NCBI GenBank assembly: GCA_033977485.1
Contig: CM066983.1
Span: forward strand, 63,536,010-63,600,009
From: Hydrangea macrophylla
Taxonomy: Eukaryota; Streptophyta; Magnoliopsida; Cornales; Hydrangeaceae
Length of the DNA stretch: 64,000 bases
Reading direction: 5' to 3'
Below the pieces are notes generated by a model. The model was not told the DNA's origin. It did no database searches and saw only the letters and a program-made list of their open reading frames with translations. The position numbers were made by a program, and so were the translations under genes. This document shows, piece by piece, positions 44,576 through 56,932 of this stretch. The stretch's first letter is position 1; each line of letters starts with the position of its first letter.

Positions 44576-44755
44576 AATGCCTGGCACCCATATATAGTAC
44601 ACACATGCAAGTTACTTTAAAAAAAACACATGACATGCTAATCAATATTTAAAAGCATGCTAAGTAAACGTGTATGCATGTTGATGCAACTACGTGTTGT
44701 TGTGTGCGCACTACGCGTCGTATACGTCTCTCATCCCCAAAAGTTCTAGCCTAAT

Positions 44756-44767
44756 GCTCTGATACCA
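44756..44767 (-). other. Primer binding site of Tekay-2
   Basis: The minus strand reads TGGTATCAGAGC, five bases from the 5' LTR. The same initiator-tRNA type site is used by Tekay-1 and the copia element. Confidence 0.9.
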
Positions 44768-44772
44768 AAAAT

Positions 44773-47700
44773 TGCCACACCCCAACCCACCCCGATGGAT
44801 TAGGACACGTGTAACAAGAGTAACCGTACCCAAAACACACACTAATTAGAAAGAAAATGTGAATAAACCACTTTAAAGAACTCTATGGTGACAAAACAGC
44901 CCCCAAGGGCAAAATGGTTACTAAGAAAGTATGTAAAATTTTTATACCAAAAGTTAGATTTTTGAATCCCGGTTCCAACGCAACAAACGGTGCGCAAATC
45001 CGAATTTTTTTGAAAAAGTTATGCACGTTTCCGTAAAAGCGGACGTGTTGTGAAAAATTACAAGTGGACCGATCCCTTCATAAGGCCCGAATCGATCCAT
45101 TTATATGAGCCACAAGCAGAATGTCCCCGATAAAAGCCAGATCGATCCCTTCACAAACGCGGATCGATCCGCGCCCTGCAAAACAGATTCTGCTGCTAAG
45201 TTTTGCAGTCAAAACAAGTTTTAACATCCAAAACACAACCAATTCACATGGAACCCTTATGAAATTTTGGGAAAACATATCCAACACATTTTCAAACACT
45301 TTTAAACTTAAACCAAGCTTGGATCACACAAACACATTCACAATTTGATCAAATCAATCATAAACTCATTTCCTTTGATCCAAAACAAACTTTTCAACTT
45401 TGAAACTCAATTCTCATCCAAAGTACTTGGGATTTATTGGGAATCAACTCAAACTACAACCAACACCATTTACACAACCAAACTTGTCCACGACGCTTGC
45501 GACACATCCGATTGAGCAAAACAAAAGAGATTATACATAGGTTCTACTTTTCACTTCCAAATACATAGTTATGATCCAAATTCATTTCCAACAACCCAAG
45601 TATGAACATTAACATAAAAGAAACCATAAATTTACATCATTTTACAAGTTCAAACGAAATTCACAAGTATGAGGCTCAAATCTCCCCCATCTCTCCCATC
45701 TCTCCCATCTCTCCCATCCACAAGTCAAGACTTCAAGCCTCAAGTCGAGGACCTCAAGCCACTAGTTACACTGTAACATAAGTTTAAAACATATCTACAA
45801 GTTCCAAAACCCTTCTCCCCTTTTCCTCGAGCACGTCACTTTCTCTCCTGGTATTGCTCCGTACCTGCGGTGGTTGTTATGTACCACAACAGAAATAGGA
45901 AAAACGGTTTTCTTAAGCAATTTGATTAGTGAGCTGTCACACCCCAACCCGCCCCCGCGGGCTAGGACACGTGTAACAAAGCCAACAAACCAAACAACCA
46001 TTTTTTTTAACGTTCTAAAAATAACATTATAAACTGAAATACCAGGGGTAAAATAGCTTTTTTGTATCAACCAAAATAATAAAGAGAAATAAAATAAAAT
46101 TTTTATTTATTATCGAATGGTACTTGGACAGAGTTCCCTCTATTACAGCACCATTCCCCCTGTTAAACAAGAAATTAAAATACCCAAAATATCACCAAAA
46201 CATTTGAAAAATACTTTAGAACTTCAATCCACAATTTATATTACAGGGATTTAATAAAAAACTAAAACATAAACTTATTCCCGAAAATCCAAACACTAGG
46301 AATACAAATACCCATCTAAATCCATTTACATATAAACATATTAAACATTAACCATTGATCTCAAGCTATCCCAGAATCCCCACAGTTCAACACTTCTCAC
46401 TGTGATGCTCGTCCGTACCTGCGTGGTCATTAGCCACAAAAATTGATTAAGCTTTCGCTTAGTGAGTACGTGGTACTAATCATGCAATTGGAGTATTTAA
46501 TGTATCATAAACACCAATTAAACATCACAACAATAAATGGTCGCAGGCGTGTCAAGTAATCAATCACCATCGTTCTGGACCCCCGATTCTGGGCCATTCT
46601 CACTTTCGTCGCTTTTAAAGCGATATCACTCACTCTCATGTGACCGTAGTCAATTCGTTGTGGTCGTCACCACGTCCCCTTTTCTCTGAGGACTTCATCA
46701 TCATCCCCCTTTTCTCTGAGGAATGGCGTCCCTTATATATGGGCTAAATAATGGTGATTATCAATTAACACCCTTTGACCCAAATAAGCACATAAGCAAT
46801 TCAACATGTCAACATGGCAATTTCAACATTTTAGACATGTTAAATAATAATTAATCACATGCTTTTCTACTTAATCACAATTAAGCATTTTAAAACATTC
46901 ACTAATAAATAATATTAAACATCCAATTTTGGGATTAGGACACTCACCTCACGAAAAGGTCTCAAATAAGCCTAGAAATCCCAAACTCCTTCGCAATACT
47001 AGCTCTAGATACTCCCAATGATATTCCTACATATATATTTCACATATATGTATCACCTCTTAAAATGGGTCGCGGAAAAACATTACCAAAATTGAAAAAG
47101 AAAGACATAGAAATAACCCTCTCATCTTCACGAGTCCGAATATGGCTTCGGTTCGCGAAATAGAGGTCGAGCGGTGAAGTTACGGTGACGAAACGGCGAA
47201 CAGTAGCTTTTTCTTTTCTTTCTCTCGTGGACTCTCTGTCCTCTGTATCTATTTTTTTTTTCTTTTTGGTCTAATGACCTTAGCCGCCAAACATATGTAT
47301 CATATATGTTAAGACTAAAGCTTCCAAAGGAAGCTTGGTCCTATTCTCGATTAACTCCCCTCAAGTTTGATTATCTATTATGAGATCCTTAACTAATTAT
47401 ATTAACTACCCAAATATCAAAAATGGGTATGTGTTTATGTCACGTATGGGTCCTAAATGTGGTCTCACATATTTTATAAAGTTGCTAATTAACCTACTAA
47501 TTATGAATCATGTTCCTATTCGCTCTCATATGGGTACCCAAACTGGTACCCCAAAAGGTCATAACAAGCAATAAAATATTAAAACAATTAAACAAATATT
47601 CATTTAATCATATAAATGCAACTAAATGCAATTTATCTAATCTGGACCTCCCGTGGGTCCCATTTCACATCTATCCAACTGTGCCCTTCTCGAAGCACTT

Positions 47701-49085
47701 ATCACATCGGGGTAACTGGAACTTACCCAAATATCACATGCAATTAATTATACTAATTAATGCATAAAAAATAAATATTACTTCCATTTTCTGGGTACGG
47801 GTATTACATGAGCATTCTAACATGACTGAATGTTTAACACGTGCAATGCTATAATTAACACATTAAAACACAACCGTAGTCGCCGAGTCACCGGTTATAC
47901 GGTTCATTCAGACCCGAAGACCTCCCTTGGTCCCGTGGCCACTTCTATTCCTTGGACTTCCGTATTTATCGGATTCTTCCTCTTCACCACCCTTATTACT
48001 CCCAATAATGAACCATTTCCCCGGTGCTCATTGACTACCACATAGATATATAAGCACATATACATGTATCAACACATAATTCTCATAAATTGATATGAAA
48101 TTATCAAGCCAACAATATAATAGCTTCTAAACAAGGATTAAGATCTCTAACACCACTTGAAGTCTTGAACACATTACACACAATCATTTTTAGGCTAGAA
48201 AACTCAACTTATTCACAGATTTTTACCCAAATTCAAGCTAAAGGTGTGCTGAATTTCACCAATTCTAGCTCAATTCCTACACCACAATGAATCCTACATG
48301 AATTCGGTAGACGACGTCTCACCGTTAAGTATGAACTACCAAAATCCAGTGAATTAAACATAAATTAAGGGTATAGAAATATTCGTCTCACCTCCACGAG
48401 TCCGAAAGTGGTCTCGGATCGTAAATCCGACGAACGGCGACGACGGAACGGCAAAATTACGGCCTCGGCTTCTCGTCTCCGTCTTTTCTCCTGAGTTCTC
48501 TCTTTCTTTTTTTTTTTCTTTGAATTTCTGTGGAGACTCCTTAGTCTCTTGACACACACACATGCAATGCATGTTATGTTGTCAATCTCTCACAATTCCT
48601 CTCTTTTCGTTTACACTCCCGAATTTTCTTAACTTCTTATTATGAAATCCCCCAAACATTCCATTAACTACCCAATTATCTAATGAGTGTTTGTCTAAGT
48701 TCCGTATGGGTCCCAACGTGGGTCCCACATATTTTGTGAAATTGCTATCGCACCTGCAAATTTAAATTTGTTTCATTTATACCATTATAACACCAATACT
48801 ACACATATATCAACATGTAATATGAAAGCATGTAAACACATATTCATATAAACACATAAAATTCATTTAATCATTTAAAATACAAATTACCATTTTACCC
48901 TTCGCTGAGTTCCATTTCAATACCTGTCCCACCTCACTGGGGACTTTTCCAACTAGTGTCCCTCTCTGAACACTTTTTTTACATGGGCGAGTCCAAGCCT
49001 CCCCTTAATCCATTTATACACTAATTATACTAATTAATGCATATTAACACAATAATTAACCCGTTCTCCGGGTACGGGTGTTACA
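44773..49085 (-). repeat. 5' LTR of Tekay-2 (contains a nested solo LTR)
   Basis: It matches 37386-40037 apart from point changes, lacks the 211-bp MITE, and is split at 45934 by the solo LTR. The outer end GGGTGTTACA is followed by the TGTTC duplication. Confidence 0.92.
45935..47808 (-). repeat. Nested solo LTR, 1,874 bp
   Basis: It begins TGTCACACCCCAACCC and ends GGGTACGGGTATTACA, with perfect 5-bp duplication TGAGC (45930-45934 and 47809-47813). The intact site TAGTGAGCATTC is present in the other Tekay-2 LTR near 38759. Its termini closely resemble those of its host LTR, so it belongs to a sister family. No internal domains remain. Frames within it are not genes. Confidence 0.9.
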
Positions 49086-49090
49086 TGTTC

Positions 49091-49352
49091 CATCGGACTT
49101 GGAGTTGAAGGCTTGAAGACGAAGACGTGTCACTTTGTAATAGTTAGTTTGTATATCTGTTGTACTTATGTTATTATTGTTGTAGGCGTCAAACTCTAAG
49201 TTAACTGTTGTAATAGATTTAGTAGACTTTTATAATTAGTACTTGGGCATATGTTGCTTTCAAACCTTTTATATTTCCGCTATAGCCTCTGATTATGTTA
49301 ATAAGATATATATAGACAACCCGATTTTGACCAGACGTCGGATTAAGGAGAG
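49091..49352 (-). repeat. LTR-like fragment, right part
   Basis: This continues 35202-37385 after removal of Tekay-2 and one TGTTC. It is AT-rich with no gene. The outer boundary is unclear: the sequence runs into the next LTR-like block near GAGAGTGTTACC. Confidence 0.45.
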
Positions 49353-52083
49353 TGTTACCTCTAGATCCGATGATGACAATGTCCAATTAGTCTAGGACTT
49401 CCAAAAGGCGATTCAAGCTCTTTGAAAGGCTCCGCAATTCAAAACACAAAGAAAGAAAGAAGGAAAAGGAATAATAGAGGAAAACAACATACGGAATATC
49501 TTGCGACAGTTACGCGTTGCCGCTGCAGCACTCACTAACTGTCGTACGACCATTAGAAAGTGCTACAACGGCAGTGAGTGAGGGCCGCAAATATACATCA
49601 AATGCCGTTAAAATCGGAATTCCAGAAAAGACAGCACTCTGCAAAGTTGTCCGCGACATTCATTGAGTGTCGCGCCGGCATTCTTTGAGTGTTGCGCCAG
49701 CATTTAGTGAGTGCCGCACCGGCATTTGTTGAGTGTCGCTTCTATCTCCACCAAGTGCCGCACTTTCGTGGTACGTTTGTACCTTCAAAAGGACGTCTGA
49801 AATTAGGGTTTTTGCTGTAAAAATACTGAAATACCCTTTCAAAAATTGCCTATATTAGGGGATGAATATCCCATTACAAAGATCTTGATTGGTTAGTATC
49901 TTGGCTTAGATTCTAAAATTCCTTTGCTTTTAACCTCTTAAAAGTTTCTAAACACAATTAAGAGTAAGCTTTTAAAGGGAAGGGATAATCCTAAAACAAC
50001 CAAGAAGTTGAGGATAGTTAGAGGTAATCTCCAAGTCATTAAATCTCTATTTCAAGTTCAATCACAATATATAGGACTCCTTTGGGGGCCTTTATACATA
50101 CTAATGTTGTGATTGAACTTATATTTTATTAATTTGGATCAAAATGACATTAAGATTAAGTTCAAACAAATCATGAAGTTTACTTAGTTATCATTTGAGT
50201 CTTGGCTTCCACTTCTTTATTTTTTTTATTTTTTTTTATATTGCATTTATCTCTTAGAATTCATAAGACTTTCCTATTGATTTGAAATCCTTTAGCTCCC
50301 TTGTAAGCTCATGTTTTAAAAGGAAGTTAATGTTGATGATAGCATATTTGGTCAATGAATCCAAACCTACCCCTATGGTTTAGGTTTATTACTTAGAGAT
50401 TTCATGAAGTTCCTTTCATACTTCATTGAGGTCTATAAATACAAGTGTCATTAGTTTCTAAGGACCACCAAGTGGGAGGAAAAGTAACTTAGGTTAAGCC
50501 AAACTTGATGGCTTGATAGCTAAAGTTAACAAATAAAAGATACATTTGACAAAAGGTGCAGTGAGTTCATTAACCACTTTTTATCAAAAATTTTTAGTTA
50601 AATAATGAACCGTTGAAATCAAGTGAAACCAACTGGATAATGTCAATAACTCGAAGTTTCACCATTGTGATTTTTGTTTTAATGAGATTTCATGTTTAAA
50701 GTGGTTTGGTCATGAGTTTTGTGAAGCAACTCTAATCTGTCCAGAGTTTCAGAACAGTAACACCTTCTTGAAATGAATGAATTAGAGCTTTAATCAAGTA
50801 TTCTTGACCTCAAATAATTTGTTCTGGGTAGTTTAATGTGTTAGGAAAGTACCCTAAAAAGATCAAAGTGTTTCTAATTTTTTTTACTATTTTTAAAAAA
50901 TCGTACAAGATCTCTGGACAGAGAGTTGTAAATTTCTGAGTGATGTCTAGTGTTTGCCTAATTCCAAGAGATTGAACTGTTGATCTTCGATTTTTCTTTT
51001 TTGGTTGGAAACTAGGCTCACAGGGGCATCTTGTGTGTCCAAAATTCGTTGACATCAAACCATGGGAACTATGCTTTTCCAATTTTTAAAGCCTTGATTT
51101 GGTCTCTGTAATTTTTGGAATTTTGGGACAGATTTGACGAACTTTGTAAATAACGGTTCAAATGACTTTTTATGACCTAAGGCTTAAACCATATCTTAAT
51201 AATGATTAGATAAGCTTAAGTCCAAATGTCAAATGGTCCAAATCAAGGAACAATTCATAACTCATCTTTGTTTATGTTCATACATCTATATACATTCACC
51301 CATGTAACTTTGTACTTGTGATTAGAATTCATTTAAGACTCAACGTTATATCTTATCTAAAGTATGTGGACTAACATTTTGTTTTGTAGCGCTATTAAGG
51401 TATGATTTCTCAAACCCCTCTTTAGTTTATTTAATTTTTTCTATCGATTTTTCGACCTCATATGCGACACCTTAGAATTAGGACTAGCTTTATGTGTATA
51501 TATGTGATTAGAGACCCAAGGTAAGTTCTCTAGTTCCTTAAATGCACATCATACTACTTGCTAATTGAAATATATGATTTTGAGTGATATTTTCTCATTT
51601 GCAATCTTACACATTTTTAGACATGCTTTGTAATGTATATGTATATATATAATTATGTGTTTGTGTAGTAGTTGAGGGCATATTTAGATAATTAATTCGA
51701 TTAAAAGGATGTTGAGTAGAGGCCTATCACGAGATAGGATGAGAGGGGGTGTTTTAGTCCGCCGGACTCCTTCCTCTCTCATTCCATAATCCCCGGACCC
51801 AGTTTATCTTTGATTTCGTAAAAGATCGGTTTGTTTTTGAATTGGTTTCTTAATTTTCCTTTTAAAAATTAAGTGGCGACGCGTTTTGAATTTGAACTTA
51901 TTTGTTTTAAAATTAAAAGTGGGCTCAAATGCCGGTATCCATAATATGTTCTATGAATAGCATCCTCCCTATCGTTGTGTTTATTGGTTTGAGTAGATGA
52001 CAATGCGGTTATTCACCTGTCACGAAGGTATGAGACCAAAAAGAAACTTATTTTCTCTATTTTTGCTTCTTCAGAGCGTGACA
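49353..52083 (-). repeat. LTR-like sequence, probably a decayed or truncated solo LTR
   Basis: On the plus strand it starts TGTTACCTCTAG and ends AGAGCGTGACA, giving TG...CA ends on the minus strand. I find no matching target duplication. It holds the 22-bp minisatellite at 49657-49744, the palindrome GTCGTACGAC near 49543, long AT-rich stretches, and near 51889 AAGTGGCGACGCG, a phrase common near LTR ends of plant gypsy elements. No coding sequence is seen. Confidence 0.4.
49657..49744. repeat. 22-bp minisatellite, four copies
   Basis: Four consecutive diverged units have the pattern CATT(C/T)(A/T)(T/G)TGAGTG(T/C)(C/T)GCGCCGG. The last unit ends TCGCTTCTA. Confidence 0.85.
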
Positions 52084-52464
52084 CATTCTAATATAAGCAC
52101 TTTTATTAATGTGTATGGTAACGAAACCTTACGATTGTTCACAATAGTTTGCAACGATGGAAAACTTATTTTCTAAAAAACTAATGAAACCAATCAATTT
52201 AACATGCAAGGAAAGGAATAGTATACAGGAGGAAAATCAACCCAATCATTGTTGTTTACAAATAATTGGAGTATTTATTTAGTTTGCAAAAAAAAAACTT
52301 TATTTAATCGGACTACACAAACCTTAGCTATTGTTACTAAAACAGTCACTATACATAATTATGATTGTTAAATCGTGAATCGTATTGCCAAAATTTTAAA
52401 TCGTGAATTGTAAGATTCTTTTTTTTAGTGAATTGTGTAATAATATATATACACACACATATGA
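52084..52464. other. Unassigned AT-rich DNA
   Basis: No gene or element is recognised. A short ATAC/ACAC tract precedes the fold-back MITE. Confidence 0.5.
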
Positions 52465-52649
52465 TAGGGAGATGATTCAAAGTGAATTGGGTTGGGTGAA
52501 CTTATCCAGTGAACTGAATTTTAAGCTTAAAAGAACCCGTGGGTTATTGGGGCGCGCGGGTCAGTGGGGCAGCCCACGAGTTCTTTTAGGCTTAAAATCC
52601 AGTTCACTGGATAAGATTACTCAACCCAGTTCACTTTAGATACTCTCCC
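52465..52649. mobile_element. Fold-back MITE, about 185 bp
   Basis: Long inverted arms of about 75-80 bp cover most of the element: GAACTTATCCAGTGAACTG on the left pairs with CAGTTCACTGGATAAGATT on the right, and AAGCTTAAAAGAACCCGTGGG pairs with its counterpart across a short GC-rich loop (TTATTGGGGCGCGCGGGTCAG). Near-matching flanks CACATATGA (52456-52464) and CACATATGT (52650-52658) could be an 8-9 bp target duplication, as for Mutator-type MITEs. The transcript would fold into a stable hairpin. Confidence 0.75.
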
Positions 52650-52900
52650 CACATATGTATGTTTAAAATGGATTAAATAATTATTTCACACAAGTTTTAT
52701 GCATGCAACTGGACACAAAGGGGGTTATTTTGAAATTATTTTAAAACTCTTGGGATGAAAGTCTTAATATACTAAAGTATGAGACAAGTTAGGGTTTCTT
52801 TTGAACTGTTAGAAAATTGCCATGGGTAAAAGGACAAAATACGCAAAACTAAAGGATTTAAAATTGAAAAAGATTTAAATACACAAAAACTAAAGGGTAA

Positions 52901-53297
52901 GGCCATCTCCAAAGGAGGAGCCATCACCCTAGCCAAAACCTTCAACTACCAAAATGCCTAGCCAAAACCTCAAATTTGGTCTCCAATGCAAAGAGCCATC
53001 ACATGAGCCAAAATGGCTCTTTTCCAATTGGAGAGCCAAAATGCCTAGGATGATGGAGGTGAGCTAAAAAAATGGTGCCAATGATCATGGTGGTTGGCCT
53101 ATGTGCTTCAATTTGATTGGGTTTGGGATGTGGGCCAAGTCATTGATTGAATGAAAAAATGGCAAAACAAATAAATGGCTAGTCATTTGGCTATTGTGGT
53201 TGGAGTGGCTTCCATATATTGGCTAGGCATTTTCCTATTCAACTAGCCAAATTGATATTTTGCCTAGCCCATTTGCCTAATCCCATTGGAGTTGCTC
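52901..53297. mobile_element. Tourist-like (PIF/Harbinger) MITE, 397 bp
   Basis: TAA flanks both ends (52898-52900 and 53298-53300). Inverted ends GGCCATCTCCAAAGG and, reverse complemented, GAGCAACTCCAATGG share the core CTCCAA.GG. The interior repeats AGCCAAA(A/T)TG(C/G)C phrases. There is no coding capacity. The 3-bp TAA duplication is characteristic of this superfamily. Confidence 0.65.
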
Positions 53298-54590
53298 TAA
53301 CACTAACCATCGTCCATTCGGAGAGAGAGAGAGAGAGTGGAGAGAGAGGAAGAGGTGAAAAGGTGGAGACGAAGACCACTTATCTGAAGAGGAAGAGAGA
53401 GCGAGGGTGAAGTAGACGAAGATCGTCTGTGCTGTGCAATGGCATTAGGGTTTTCTCGAAGAGGCCATCCCACAAATCCATACAAATCGTGCGATGTGGT
53501 TCTGTGATACTGCCATTGGTATGCTGGCTCACTGAAACGACGCTGTTTGGCTTTTTATTTTATTTTATTTTTTAAATAGCTCAACTGTTTTGGCAACAAC
53601 AATAGCTAAGGTTTAATAGCTTAAGCTTTTGATACCAAGTGTAGTATTGTTGGAATTTTGAACCATAATTTAGAAGTTGAAAGTGATTATACCCTCTTTA
53701 ATGATGAGGATGAGTGGGATACGTTGAATACATGCTTTGGGTATTTGGAGATAGGAATAAATAGGTCTATGGGATGCTATATAGGGCTCCTAAATTGAGA
53801 GTACTCGGAGTTGTAAAATCAAATAGGTCTATGGTAACTTTGTGGGTTTTGTATATTTACCTTTTGTATTGATCACAGTCAACTCCCAATACAAAAAATG
53901 GAAATAAAAATTGAAAACCAAAAACCACAACATTACCATGCGAGGCCTTAGGAAATGTAGTGTTACCTTATGGTGTTAGTGTTCCATCTCGTATCTATGC
54001 TTCTAGGGGAAAACTGGATTTACAAATGAGTAAGTTAAACCACTAATAAGTCTTAAAGAAGAAGAAGTGGCAACATTAGAAAAAGATCAAGAGGAGAAGA
54101 GTGAAGGGAGGAAGAAGAAGATGTGAGGCAGAGAGAGAAACAACCCTTCTTAGGCTTCAAAAGTTCCATTGAAAAACAATAAGAGCCCCGTTGTTTAGTG
54201 CCAATTCCTTGTTTGTTGTAAGCGCCATCGCACCTACTTGACTTCGTTATGTATGACACGTGAACTAAAAAAAGTCCTTACATGGTATAGTCAAAAGTTG
54301 GTCCTTAATCTTGATTGCATATCTATTGAAAAGTTTTGTATGTGTGAACTCTTTACCCATCTAAGACTTTTTGACTTATCTGAATTCCTTACTGTTTTTG
54401 TAGTTTTATAAGATTTGTCTATCTTCTTGACCTCATTTTATGCCAAGATTTTGTAATTTCCAGCAAATTAACTTTGTCGTTTGTGTATTTTATTGTTGTG
54501 GTCTTTAATTTCTTTATGGTTCCAGCCTACCCATCTTAGCACTCTACCTTAGCTAGATATCAGTGGGCGATGGCTCCTTTAAACTGGCTT
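53298..54590. other. Unassigned region with a GA microsatellite
   Basis: GA-rich tracts lie at 53321-53409 and around 54056-54145. No family is recognised in any frame. Short A/T-rich intron-like DNA predominates. Confidence 0.45.
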
Positions 54591-56160
54591 ATATAACATA
54601 TTTACACGGTTGCTTAATTAATTAGAAGATGTGGTTTTGCAGTTTGATGCCTATGACGTCCATACGCGCCTCGTTCATCAAGTAGTCCATAAGCACATGG
54701 CATTCTCAATCTCAGTTGTACAATCGTGTGGCATGGTAAAACATATATGTACCCACCTTTTACCTCTGTGCTTGCATCATTTTTATTGATTATTCCCGGT
54801 TGTTTGCATGTTTAGCCAGACTTAATCGTAGAGTAATGTCGTTTCACGTGGTGTAATACATATAGTATTAGAGATATAACCATGCTAAGTCCGTCCTGCT
54901 TTAATTCTATGGAGTACATCATCTCTAGACTCTAATCTTACCATCTTTTTGGAGAGTTGAGCTTAAGTAATGGAAATGTTTTTTTTTTTTTGGTATCTAT
55001 TGACCTGCAATCTAACTACACGATTTCTAATCTTGCTAAAGGTACATTTATATATATTTATATATATTTTGTTCTAATCTTTCTAACGACCCTTTTGCAG
55101 TGTTTCAGTGAGAAATGCTTACGGAGTGTGATAGTGTTCGAAGGTGAGAGAGGATATAGAAATGTTTTCGGAGGAACAATGAGGTATTGTTGGTCAATCA
55201 TTTTGGAGTGATTGAATATATGACAAAGAACATGATGATAACGCAAGTATATTATGTATTTAATCTATTTCAGGTTTAATAATTTCGTCTTCTCGAAGAT
55301 TTCAAAATTATGGTTTCGATCAAAGCACAAGTTTGCGAATAAGTTATTGGACGAAGTAGATAGTTATCACATTGCAAGCATCTCAGATGGGTCGAAATCG
55401 CTTAATAAGGTTTGTGAACTGTGAACAATGTTATACTTCTTCCAAAAAAAGTTTCTCTTCATTTACGTAAAGTATGTATTTAGTTTCCTAATTCAATTTA
55501 CTATGCTCAACCTTAATCGGTGGCCAAAAGAAATTTTCCTCGACTCTGCTTATTAGATCAGTTTGTTGCGTCTTGGACATGAAAAATACTAAGAGTACTT
55601 ACAGAGATGGATATTTGATTCGTAGGTTAGAGAAGCAATGTTTTGAATCTATTGTTTTGTTGTGCATTGGAAGGATAAATCCTTTTTTTTTCTTAGTACT
55701 TTTTTTTGTAGTTAAACTTAAAACTTAAAAGGTAACTTGGTTGCTCGAGTTGTGTTATCTTTTCCTTTAGAAGAAGTATAAATTTAGGAAGAGATTAATT
55801 CGTACTAGAGTAGATATTTTGTGAGAGTATAGTTAAAGATTCTCGAGGATAAGTGGGTCATGTAAGGAAGAGCGAGCTAGATATTGTGGAGTGGGGCAAG
55901 TGTTCCACAAAAATTAAATGTGCAATGATGGAGCTCGAACCTATTGAAGGAAAATCTAGAGTGAGCTTTTGCACAGATTTTGCAGAACAACTGGATGAAA
56001 CATGTTGTCCGTTGTCACGAAACACTGTTTCTATTTATAAGCTTAGGGTCACGTGGAGAGCACGGTTGAATTCTGTACTCGAAAATCCACGTGTCGACAT
56101 AGCTGAGATCCCTGTGTCAACCTATGACGATAAAGGGAATATGCCTTCATAGCGAATCAC
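54591..56160 (+). other. Exon-like segments of an unrecognised gene or gene fragment
   Basis: Several open segments have plausible splice borders. One at 54643-54735 reads FDAYDVHTRLVHQVVHKH and ends at GTAAAAC. One at 55101-55182 (after TTTGCAG, ending ACAATGAG|GTATTG) joins in frame to 55274-55409 (after ATTTCAG, ending AATAAG|GTTTGT), giving GGTMR then FNNFVFSKISKLWFRSK. Farther on, 55928-56152 is an open frame from ATG (MMELEPIEGKSRVS) to a stop. I do not recognise any of these. They could be exons of one gene or captured fragments. Confidence 0.25.
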
Positions 56161-56750
56161 AAGAACTCTGGTAAACTATCGTGTTTCGTGGAAAATAACC
56201 TCCCTACCACCCTCGGTGAACCTCTTCCTTAAGCCATCTGAACCACGTAATCCCGAGAATCCCTTAAAACTTTAGCGCAACTAAGCTAGGAATGTGTTTG
56301 TGAGACAAAGTGGAACCCAAGACCAAGTCTTTACCCCTAAAGTCTTTCTCTGCCATGAGAAGTGAGACACCTCTCTTCATATGGTGAGTAACCCAACCGT
56401 AATTTCCTTCCGGAAATTTAGTGGTGAAGTGGAGTTCATGAATTACCCATGATGAAGTAAGATCACCATGCGCCCCTGTGCCCTTAGTGAAGTAAGGATC
56501 ATCGCGCACCCATGGTGTGACGATGCGACCGTCGTGCCATTCTTGCAAATGAAATAATCTTGGAAGTATACGTGGCACCATTGGCAAGGTAAATCAAGTA
56601 CCTACACCTTTATTGGCTAACCATTTCCTTAGTGGTCGAGTTGTAGATCTTTGGGAGTACTCCTCAGAAGTCTTGTTTCCTATTGGGGTGGCCACCCACC
56701 CAAGGCGTAAGCCTTGCGATTTACTCGGCGCACTGGGTTAGTAGGGTATT
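56161..56750. other. Unassigned region before the copia element
   Basis: A 107-residue frame on the minus strand (56587-56264) has no family resemblance I can name. A short internal repeat (GTGAAGTAAGATCACCATGCGCCC and GTGAAGTAAGGATCATCGCGCACCC pattern, about 56453-56515) is visible. The copia LTR begins at 56751. Confidence 0.35.
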
Positions 56751-56912
56751 TGTTGGAATATTTAGTCAAAGCCTATATCTTGTGGATCACGGGCTTTTAG
56801 GGATTTAAATCATGATTGTAATCATTCCTTTTATTTTCTTTGATTGTCTTTCCTTATCTTGTTTACTAGCTTGTATATAAATATATGATTGAATAAAATC
56901 ATCTTTTCCCAA
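56751..56912 (+). repeat. 5' LTR of the copia element
   Basis: It starts TGTTGGAATATT, a typical copia LTR start, and ends near TTTTCCCA before the primer site. It is short (about 160 bp), with a TATA-like TATATAAAT (56873-56881) and AATAAA at 56892-56897. The 3' end is uncertain by several bases because the second LTR is not in the window. Confidence 0.65.
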
Positions 56913-56920
56913 ATCCTTTT

Positions 56921-56932
56921 TGGTATCAGAGC
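56921..56932 (+). other. Primer binding site of the copia element
   Basis: TGGTATCAGAGC matches the initiator methionine tRNA 3' end, as in most plant copia elements. Confidence 0.88.

Larger units (their letters stand above)
37386..49085 (-). mobile_element. Ty3/gypsy chromovirus Tekay-2, minus strand, with nested insertions
   Basis: The element reads right to left: 5' LTR 44773-49085, primer site 44756-44767, broken gag-pol 44575-40095, polypurine tract 40038-40050, 3' LTR 37386-40037. A perfect target duplication TGTTC lies at 37381-37385 and 49086-49090. The left LTR carries a 211-bp MITE and the right LTR a 1,874-bp solo LTR. Without these and their duplicated sites the LTRs are 2,433 and 2,434 bp. 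Gag knuckles, RT, integrase and a decayed chromodomain place it with Tekay/Del-type chromoviruses. Many stops and frame changes show it is dead. Confidence 0.93.

Noticed and set aside
49353..52083. Confident solo LTR call
   Set aside because: TG...CA-type ends can be drawn but flanks GAGAG and CATTC do not match, so it is reported only as LTR-like.
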